Notes under the pieces: generated by a model
Told to the model about the DNA's origin: nothing
The model's input: only the letters and a program-made list of their open reading frames with translations
The model's database searches: none
Shown here: piece after piece, positions 1 through 5,328 of the stretch
Numbering within the stretch: position 1 is the first letter of the stretch
How the letters are laid out: every line of letters starts with the position of its first letter
NCBI GenBank assembly: GCA_037440385.1
Contig: JBBIUI010000110.1
Coordinates: 1 to 5,829, forward strand
Direction: 5' to 3'
DNA: 5,829 bases
Origin: CG2-30-68-42 sp037440385
Lineage (GTDB): Bacteria > Pseudomonadota > Gammaproteobacteria > Burkholderiales > Rhodocyclaceae
Made by a program: the position numbers and the translations under genes

Positions 1-36
1 GGCCAGTGCGCTCACCGTACTATTGCCAACCCTCAT
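1..36 (-). CDS. Possible start of a divergent gene (partial, first 12 codons)
   Basis: Reading leftwards from an ATG at 36-34, the strand gives MRVGNSTVSALA and runs off the window edge. The support is the ribosome binding site AAGGGGAG at 51-44, seven bases before the ATG, which is the best Shine-Dalgarno sequence in the window. The N-terminus has one arginine followed by small and hydrophobic residues, which could begin a signal peptide, but twelve codons cannot identify a family. If real, the gene is transcribed away from the activator gene and shares the intergenic region 37-218 with it. The alternative is a chance ATG downstream of a purine-rich stretch. Confidence 0.4.
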   Translation of the reverse strand, partial: MRVGNSTVSALA

Positions 37-218
37 CGTTCGTCTCCCCTTCGCTCAGACCGAAGAAAGCGCCCCAGGCGCACCCGCCACGTACAGAGCA
101 ATAATCATACCCGGCTAATGCCTCTTTTACGGATCAACGGGTTACGGCTGAGCCCGGGCCGCGGTACCAGCCAGATGTAAAATTTCTCGACAAATTCCTG
201 GCGCAGTGGTGCCCGCGG
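37..218. other. Intergenic region upstream of the activator gene
   Basis: About 180 bases without a convincing gene, apart from the ribosome binding site at 44-51. The stretch from about 95 to 200 is more AT-rich than the rest of the window (for example AATAATCATA and TAAAATTTC), as expected of promoter DNA or a junction. On the minus strand TATGAT (109-104) resembles a -10 box for the divergent gene but has no fitting -35 at 16-18 bases. On the plus strand TAAAAT (178-183) resembles a -10 box, also without a -35. No sigma-54 site with good consensus was found. The reading frame of the activator is open back to 105, but the encoded residues do not resemble its missing sensor half. Confidence 0.5.
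44..51 (-). promoter_or_regulatory. Ribosome binding site of the possible divergent gene
   Basis: On the minus strand AAGGGGAG lies seven bases upstream of the ATG at 36-34, a near-ideal Shine-Dalgarno sequence and spacing. It is the main reason for proposing a leftward gene here. Confidence 0.4.
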
Positions 219-1742
219 GTGCAGTGGCGCGCCGGCGTGAGGGCGAGCCGGGCAATCGGCCCGGCGGCCGCAAGGCGTCCAAAGAATCGCGCGGCGAGCA
301 TGCGTTTCCGACGGCGGCGTCGCCTGCACACGCTCGAAGGCATCGTGCGCGTCACGCCGGTGCGGCTGGAACTCGACCGGGCCGCCGGGAGGTTCTACGG
401 CGAGTTCCTGTGGCAGAACTCCTGGGAAGGACAATGGCACCGGCATTACTACGGCACGCACTCGGAGCCGGTCTGCTGGACGCAGATCGGCTACGCATGC
501 GGTTACACGTCCGCGTTCATGGGCCGGCCGGTGCTCTACAAGGAAGTCGAATGCGTCGGCATGGGGCACAACGACTGCCGCATCATCGGACGGCCGATCG
601 AGGAATGGGAAGATGCCGACGCGCACAAGCACTTCTTCAACCGCGAGTCGATCGCCGACCAGCTCTTCGACCTGCAGACCCAGGTCGCGCACCTGCGCTC
701 CACGATCGGAGACAAGGAGACGCTTCCGGGCGACATGGTCGGCAATTCGTTCGGCTTCCGCGCCGCCTTCGAACTGCTGAAGCAGGCCGAGAACAGCCGC
801 ATCCCCGTGCTGCTGCTGGGCGAGACCGGCGTCGGCAAGGAGCTGTTCGCGCGTGCGCTGCATACGCGCGGACCGCGCCGCGATCGGCCTTTCGTTGCCG
901 TCAACTGCGCCGCGATTCCGCACGACCTCGTCGAGTCGGAACTGTTCGGCGTCGAGAAGGGCGCGTACACCGGGGCGCTCGTTTCGCGTCCCGGCCGCTT
1001 CGAGCGGGCCGACGGCGGCACCCTGTTCCTGGACGAGATCGGCGACCTGCCGCCGCCCACCCAGAGCAAGCTTCTGCGCGTGCTGCAGGAAGGCGAGCTC
1101 GAGCGGCTCGGCGACCAGAGGACGCGCAAGCTGGACGTGCGCGTGGTCGCCGCGACCAACGGCGATCTGCCGCGCATGGTCAGGGAGGGCAGATTCCGGT
1201 CGGATCTCTACTACCGGCTCAACGCCTATCAGATCCACATCCCGCCGCTGCGCGAGCGCACGCAGGACGTCGCGCTGCTCGCCAAACACTTTCTCGCGAA
1301 GCACTCCGCGATCCACGGCAAGAAGCTGCGCGGTTTCACCGACAAGGCCAAGCGCGCCCTGCTCGCCCACCCGTGGCCGGGCAACATCCGCGAACTGCAG
1401 AACGTCGTCGAGCGCGGCGTGATCCTGGCGCCCAACGGCGGCAGCATCGAGGTGACGCATCTGTTCTCGTGCAGCGATGCGCAGTGGCGCGAATTCGCGC
1501 TCGACACCGACGGCGGCATCGACATCGACCGGAAGGCGGCGGGACGCAGCCTGTGCGACGCGGTTCTCGACGGCGTCATGACGCTCGATCAGGTCGAAGC
1601 GATGCTGCTGGAATGCGCCGTCGACAAGGCGCGCGGAAATCTCTCCTCGGCGGCCAGGACGCTCGGCATCACCCGCGCACAGCTCGCCTATCGCCTGAAG
1701 CGCCTGCACGATCGCGCGCGAACGCAAGCCGCGCCGGCCTAG
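219..1742 (+). CDS. Sigma-54-dependent activator, XylR/DmpR/MopR type, with half sensor
   Basis: A 507-residue enhancer-binding activator that would use ATP to open sigma-54 promoters. Recognisable sensor homology begins at LHTLEG (36-41). The V4R zinc ligands known from MopR all have equivalents: C86, E109, C112 and C120. The AAA+ domain has Walker A GETGVGKE (201-208), the sigma-54-contacting GAYTGA loop (248-253), Walker B GGTLFLDEI (266-274), ATN sensor I (312-314), arginine-finger region FRSDLYYRL (326-334) and WPGNIREL (386-393). A Fis-type helix-turn-helix lies near 475-495. XylR has about 100 residues before the equivalent of residue 36, the XylR_N half, and these are missing. Residues 1-35 are Arg/Ala-rich and unlike it. 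The start is uncertain: GTG at 219 lacks a clear ribosome binding site, ATG at 300 has only a weak GGCGAG, and the frame is open from 105. Loss of this half may make it unresponsive or constitutive. It probably controls the qhp genes 220 bases downstream, by position only. Confidence 0.9.
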   Translation: MQWRAGVRASRAIGPAAARRPKNRAASMRFRRRRRLHTLEGIVRVTPVRLELDRAAGRFYGEFLWQNSWEGQWHRHYYGTHSEPVCWTQIGYACGYTSAFMGRPVLYKEVECVGMGHNDCRIIGRPIEEWEDADAHKHFFNRESIADQLFDLQTQVAHLRSTIGDKETLPGDMVGNSFGFRAAFELLKQAENSRIPVLLLGETGVGKELFARALHTRGPRRDRPFVAVNCAAIPHDLVESELFGVEKGAYTGALVSRPGRFERADGGTLFLDEIGDLPPPTQSKLLRVLQEGELERLGDQRTRKLDVRVVAATNGDLPRMVREGRFRSDLYYRLNAYQIHIPPLRERTQDVALLAKHFLAKHSAIHGKKLRGFTDKAKRALLAHPWPGNIRELQNVVERGVILAPNGGSIEVTHLFSCSDAQWREFALDTDGGIDIDRKAAGRSLCDAVLDGVMTLDQVEAMLLECAVDKARGNLSSAARTLGITRAQLAYRLKRLHDRARTQAAPA

Positions 1743-1751
1743 CCCGTATGG

Positions 1752-1764
1752 GGTGCGTCGCACC
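1752..1764. repeat. Perfect inverted repeat, possible activator-binding site
   Basis: GGTGCG-T-CGCACC has perfect 6-base arms around one central base, just after the activator stop codon and about 200 bases before qhpA. Activators of the XylR family bind inverted repeats one to two hundred bases upstream of their promoters, so the place fits. The sequence does not match the XylR/DmpR site closely. It could instead be a hairpin at the 3' end of the regulator mRNA, or chance in GC-rich DNA. Confidence 0.3.
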
Positions 1765-1776
1765 GGCGGCTGCCGG
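1763..1776 (+). repeat. Short GC hairpin after the activator gene
   Basis: CCGGC-GGCT-GCCGG can form a 5-base-pair stem with a 4-base loop, overlapping the end of the preceding repeat. It lies 20 bases past the activator stop codon but has no following T-run, so it does not qualify as an intrinsic terminator. Confidence 0.25.
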
Positions 1777-1879
1777 CGCCGTCGCAGGGGATTTCCGTCC
1801 GTTGCCGATTTTGGATAACGGCCCCGCACGATGGCGGCCTAGAATCCGGAAAAACGAACGCGCAGCCCGACCGATCGAC

Positions 1880-1893
1880 CGGACCCCGGTCCG
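1880..1893. repeat. Inverted repeat in the qhpA leader region
   Basis: CGGACC-CC-GGTCCG has perfect 6-base arms separated by two bases and lies about 70 bases before qhpA. A second, smaller palindrome, CGATG-AA-CATCG, follows at 1899-1910. They could be an operator or structured 5' leader. In DNA this GC-rich, either could be chance. Confidence 0.25.
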
Positions 1894-1962
1894 ATTCACG
1901 ATGAACATCGGTTCGTCCGCGTCGCCTGCGCGCGATCCACCTCACAGGGACTCGAAACCGAC

Positions 1963-3555
1963 ATGACGATTCGCGATCTTGCAACCGTTGCGGCCCGCGC
2001 ATCGGCGGGCATCCTCGCCGCGTGGGCGATCGGCGCCGGCAGCGGCCCGGCCCAGGCGTTCGAGCGCGATTCGCTGGTGTGGAAGAAATGCACGAGCTGC
2101 CACGCGGCGAATGCCGAAGGCCGGATCGCGCGCGTCGAGGACATCCGGACGACGCCCGAGGAGTGGACCGTCATCATCGACCGGATGAGGCGGCTGCACG
2201 AAATGCAGCTCGGCCGCGGCGAGATGGACCGGCTGCTGAAGGAACTGTCCGCGACGCAGCTCCTGACGGCGCAGGAGCAGGCGCCCGTCGCCTATCTGAG
2301 CCTGTGGCACAACTCGCAGCACATGGAGACCCCGGCCGACAAGGACGAGGAGCGGCTGTTCGCAACCTGCGTGCGCTGCCACAGCGCAGGCAAGATCTTC
2401 TCCTACCGGATGAAGCCCGAGAGCTGGGCCGGACTGCGCGACTTCCATCTGTTCGTCATCCCCACGGTGGTGTTCCAGATGCGCGAGATGCGCTGGGTCG
2501 ACGAGGCCGATGCGGTGCTGAAGTCTCTCGCGCGCAGGCTGCCCTACGGTTCCGCGACCGTTGCGCCGCCCGCGAAACTCGAGGGAGCGTGGGCCATCTT
2601 CGGACACGAGCCGGGCCGCGGTCCGTATCGGGGACGAGCCCGGATCGGCCCGGCCGGCGATGCCGAATTCACGCTCGCCGGCAGCATCGACTACGCGGAC
2701 GGAACCTCCGAGACCTTCGCCGGCGAAGCCACGCTGTACGGCGGCCACGCGTTGCGCACGCGCACGAAGAACAATGGCCATGCCGGCAAGGGCGCGTACA
2801 TCCTGACCGGCGACGAACTGCGCGGCGAATCGCATCTGCCCGCGCCGAATTTCCGCACCTCCGGCGCGACCTGGGTTCGCGACGGCGGTGCGGCGCGCAT
2901 CGTGCGGACGGTGCCGGCGTTCCTGCTCGAGGGCGAGCGGACCCGGCTCACGGTGGAAGGGCTGAACCTGCCCGAGGTGCGACCGGCCGACATCGCCTTC
3001 ACGGGCGCGAAGGTCGAGGTGATCGCCGCGAAGCGCGTGGACTCCGGCGCACTGGAACTCGAGGTCGTCAGCCGGACGGGGAGGGTCGTCACCTCGCGGC
3101 TCGCGGTCAAGGGCGTCGCCGCGGGCAGTGTCACCGTGACGCTCGCGCCGCGCATCGATCACATCGAGATCACGCCGCAAACGGGCCGGGCGCGACTGTC
3201 CGCGGGCAGCAATTACCCGGCCGAGGGCGTCCAGTTCGAGGCGATCGCCTATGCGAGGAGCGGCAGCGGCAGGAAGGCGGCGAACATCGCCCTCGGTCCG
3301 GTCGCGGCGGACTTCCGTCTCGCCGAGGAGAAGACCCGCCCGGACGATGACGACCTCAAGTGGCTCGGAGACATCCTGCCGAACGGCACCTACATTCCGC
3401 TGGGCGACTACGGTCCCAATCCGATGCGCAACTACTCCGGCGAGAACAGCGGTCTGGTCAAGGTCCTCGCCCGCTACCGGCGCGGCACGCAGACCTACCG
3501 GGCACAGGCGCGACTCGCGGTCACGATGCCCGACCTCATCGCGCGGCTGCGATGA
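1963..3555 (+). CDS. qhpA: Quinohemoprotein amine dehydrogenase alpha subunit (diheme)
   Basis: This 530-residue precursor is the largest QHNDH subunit and carries two hemes c that take electrons from the CTQ cofactor in the gamma subunit. A Sec-type signal peptide (hydrophobic core about 14-26) ends at AQA before F33. The heme domain, about 33-195, has CTSCH (43-47) and CVRCH (136-140). It is followed by three beta-rich domains typical of the family: domain II about 205-310, an Ig-like domain III about 312-393 (AFLLEGERTRLTVEGLNL at 319-336) and domain IV about 395-527. Length and domain order match the known family. ATG at 1963 gives an intact signal peptide. Its stop overlaps the qhpD start (ATGA), so the two are translationally coupled. 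The protein acts in the periplasm, where hemes are attached by the general cytochrome c machinery. Confidence 0.95.
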   Translation: MTIRDLATVAARASAGILAAWAIGAGSGPAQAFERDSLVWKKCTSCHAANAEGRIARVEDIRTTPEEWTVIIDRMRRLHEMQLGRGEMDRLLKELSATQLLTAQEQAPVAYLSLWHNSQHMETPADKDEERLFATCVRCHSAGKIFSYRMKPESWAGLRDFHLFVIPTVVFQMREMRWVDEADAVLKSLARRLPYGSATVAPPAKLEGAWAIFGHEPGRGPYRGRARIGPAGDAEFTLAGSIDYADGTSETFAGEATLYGGHALRTRTKNNGHAGKGAYILTGDELRGESHLPAPNFRTSGATWVRDGGAARIVRTVPAFLLEGERTRLTVEGLNLPEVRPADIAFTGAKVEVIAAKRVDSGALELEVVSRTGRVVTSRLAVKGVAAGSVTVTLAPRIDHIEITPQTGRARLSAGSNYPAEGVQFEAIAYARSGSGRKAANIALGPVAADFRLAEEKTRPDDDDLKWLGDILPNGTYIPLGDYGPNPMRNYSGENSGLVKVLARYRRGTQTYRAQARLAVTMPDLIARLR

Positions 3556-4967
3556 GCGAGCGGTACGCCTTCGCCGACCACCGGATCTTCGCTGCGAGCG
3601 CAGCGAGAAGGGGCCGGGATCTGCTCTTCGGATCCGATCAGGCCAGTCTGTTCGCACTCGATGCGTCGACCCGGGAAGTCATCGACCGCTGGAAAGCGCG
3701 CACGGACATCGATCTGCACGATGTGCCGATGCCGGACCGCGACGTGCTCGAGGCGCTTCGCGACGCGCAGGTGCTGGTGCCCAGCGCGTGGCGCGGCCGT
3801 CCGCCTGCGCCTGCGATCGACCCGCAGGCGATTCCGCTGGGCACGCTGGTGCTCGAAGTGGCCCAGGCGTGCAACCTGCGCTGCGCCTACTGCTATGCCG
3901 GCGGCGGTTCCTATGGCGGCGCCGCGCGAATGATGGCGCCCGGGCTCGCGCGGCGGGCCGCGCGCTATCTGGTCGAAGCCTCGGGCGATCGCGAATCCGT
4001 CACGCTGGTGCTGTTCGGCGGCGAGCCGCTGCTCAATCCGGATGCGCTCCGGGCGGCCGTGCTCGAGGGCGAGGCGGCGGCGCGCGAACGGGGCAAGAAG
4101 TTCGTCGTTTCCCTGACCACCAACGGAACCCGCTTCACGCCGCAGATGCTCGACTTCCTGAGCGAGCATCCGGTTTCGATCTCGGTCAGCATCGACGGTC
4201 CGCCCGACCTGCACGACGCCAACCGCCCCCATTCCGGCGCGAAAGGCGGCGGCAGTTATGAGGACATCGTCGCCGGCCTGAAGCGGCTTCGCGCCCGATT
4301 GCCGCGTCCGCCCGCGGCGCGCGTCACGCTCACTCCCGACCAGTGGGAGCGCATCCCCGAGGTGTTCGAACACCTGCTCGGCATGGGCTTCCTGGAAGTG
4401 GGCATCGCGCCCGCCAGCCCGATCCGCGCGCAACTGCTGTCCAGCCCGCAGCAGGACGAGGCGCTGTTCGCGGGCTTCTCGCAGATCGCCGCGCGTTTCG
4501 TCCTGGAGGCGCGACACGGCCGCCTGCTGCCGTTTTCGAACCTGCTCGATCTGCTCGCGAGGCTGCATCTCGGTCAGGTCAAGGGCGCGCCGTGCGGCGC
4601 CGGGCTCGGCTATCTCGCGCTGGATGCCGAAGGCCGCTTCTTTCTGTGCCACCGGCTCGCGGGGGTCGATCGCTTCGGGGTCGGCGACCTCGATACCGGG
4701 ATCGATCACGCCAGGATACGCGCGTGCCTCGCGCAGCAGGCGGCGCCCCGGCAGGAGGCGTGCCGCGCCTGCTGGGCGCGCAGCCTGTGCGCGGGCGGCT
4801 GCCACCATGACAACCATCTGCGCGAGAACGAACTGGGGCTCGCGCCGGGCGCGTCCTGCGACTTCATCCGGCGCTGGCTCGAACTGGGCATCCGCGTGTA
4901 TGCCGACCTGTGCCACGATCCGGACGACCGCCTGCTCGCGTTCCTCGCGAGACGGGCCGATGGATGA
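3552..4967 (+). CDS. qhpD: Radical SAM/SPASM enzyme, QHNDH gamma subunit cross-linker
   Basis: This 471-residue cytoplasmic enzyme forms the Cys-to-Asp/Glu thioether bonds inside the QhpC precursor, using S-adenosylmethionine. The radical SAM core begins with CNLRCAYC (C107, C111, C114 bind the catalytic 4Fe-4S cluster), with GGEPL (156-160) for SAM binding and SVSIDGP (211-217) further on. The C-terminal SPASM domain has C348, C366, C404, C407, C413, C417 and C436, the CX2CX5CX3C pattern that binds two auxiliary clusters. The N-terminal about 95 residues should include the peptide-recognition region. Its start ATG overlaps the qhpA stop by four bases with no strong ribosome binding site, so translation is probably coupled. 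Its position just before qhpC, its expected substrate, and its near-usual length support the assignment over other SPASM maturases. Confidence 0.95.
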   Translation: MSERYAFADHRIFAASAARRGRDLLFGSDQASLFALDASTREVIDRWKARTDIDLHDVPMPDRDVLEALRDAQVLVPSAWRGRPPAPAIDPQAIPLGTLVLEVAQACNLRCAYCYAGGGSYGGAARMMAPGLARRAARYLVEASGDRESVTLVLFGGEPLLNPDALRAAVLEGEAAARERGKKFVVSLTTNGTRFTPQMLDFLSEHPVSISVSIDGPPDLHDANRPHSGAKGGGSYEDIVAGLKRLRARLPRPPAARVTLTPDQWERIPEVFEHLLGMGFLEVGIAPASPIRAQLLSSPQQDEALFAGFSQIAARFVLEARHGRLLPFSNLLDLLARLHLGQVKGAPCGAGLGYLALDAEGRFFLCHRLAGVDRFGVGDLDTGIDHARIRACLAQQAAPRQEACRACWARSLCAGGCHHDNHLRENELGLAPGASCDFIRRWLELGIRVYADLCHDPDDRLLAFLARRADG

Positions 4968-4983
4968 CGAAGGCATCAGCCAT

Positions 4984-4987
4984 GGAG
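4984..4987 (+). promoter_or_regulatory. Ribosome binding site deciding the qhpC start
   Basis: GGAG lies five bases before ATG 4993, favouring that start over the in-frame ATG at 4960, which overlaps the end of qhpD and has only a weak GAGACGG before it. Confidence 0.6.
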
Positions 4988-4992
4988 CAGTG

Positions 4993-5319
4993 ATGAAGAA
5001 AAGGATCCTCGAGGCACTGAACCAGAAGGCGAAGGCGATCGAGCGCCTCGCCGATCGCGAACGGCGCACCGCGGAGGCGCTCGCCGGTCCGCCCGCGATG
5101 CCGCAGGGCTGTGCGACGATCTTCGACACCGGCTGGGAGACCAATCCGCGGCCGACCTATCCGGTCGGAAACTGCCAGGCCTCGGCGCGCGACTTCCACG
5201 GCTGCGCGGGCGATTGCTGGTGGCCCGCGCAGATGCCCGACGGCCTGACCAATCATCCCGATTTCGACGTCGCGTGCCCGAACATCGCGCGCGACTGGCG
5301 CAACCTGAAGTATGACTAG
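4993..5319 (+). CDS. qhpC: Quinohemoprotein amine dehydrogenase gamma subunit (CTQ precursor)
   Basis: This 108-residue precursor is the small catalytic subunit, which becomes cross-linked by thioether bonds and carries cysteine tryptophylquinone (CTQ). Residues 1 to about 33 form a charged, helical leader (MKKRILEALNQKAKAIERLA) that is not a Sec signal; in Paracoccus the leader is recognised by QhpD and later removed by QhpE. Compared from memory with the Pseudomonas putida protein, all cross-link pairs are kept: C40-E49, C61-D67 and C75-D83, while C71 and W77 form CTQ within GCAGDCWWPAQ (70-80). D45 matches the conserved Asp in the first loop. The C-terminal DWRNL (101-105) is also conserved. 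C95 is extra: the P. putida protein has no Cys there. An alternative start at 4960 would give 119 residues. The TAG stop overlaps the qhpB ribosome binding site. Confidence 0.95.
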   Translation: MKKRILEALNQKAKAIERLADRERRTAEALAGPPAMPQGCATIFDTGWETNPRPTYPVGNCQASARDFHGCAGDCWWPAQMPDGLTNHPDFDVACPNIARDWRNLKYD

Positions 5320-5328
5320 GACAAAGAC

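Larger units (their letters stand above)
1743..1962. other. Regulator-qhpA intergenic region (likely qhp control region)
   Basis: A 220-base gap holding several short inverted repeats: 1752-1764, 1763-1776, 1880-1893 and 1899-1910. TTGGATAACGGCCCCGCA (1811-1828) resembles a sigma-54 -24/-12 element, but GG and GC are eleven bases apart instead of ten, so it is not called as a promoter. TAGAAT (1840-1845) resembles a sigma-70 -10 box without a matching -35. A CAGGGA purine run about 15 bases before qhpA is a weak ribosome binding site. No T-tract terminator was seen after the activator gene, so read-through into qhpA is possible. Confidence 0.5.

Noticed and set aside
199..212. TGGCGC-AGTG-GTGC as a sigma-54 promoter before the activator
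   Set aside because: The spacer is one base too short and it lies almost at the GTG start codon. Other GG-N10-GC matches on the minus strand (84-71 and 160-147) have correct spacing but poor consensus and are expected by chance in GC-rich DNA.
1763..1790. Intrinsic terminator after the activator gene
   Set aside because: A short GC stem is present but no T-run follows it.
105..1829. Long minus-strand open frame (574 codons) opposite the activator
   Set aside because: An antisense shadow of a GC-rich gene; its residues are Arg/Ala/Val-rich with no domain, while the plus strand carries complete AAA+ motifs.
206..1966. Long plus-strand open frame (586 codons) overlapping the activator in another frame
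   Set aside because: Arg/Pro/Ala-rich translation without domains; open only because stop codons are rare at this GC content. It does not contain the missing XylR_N half.
1942..3657. Minus-strand open frame of 571 codons opposite qhpA
   Set aside because: A shadow of qhpA, whose heme motifs, signal peptide and domain order are clear on the plus strand.
3495..5144. Minus-strand open frame of 549 codons opposite qhpD and qhpC
   Set aside because: A shadow of qhpD; no recognisable domain.
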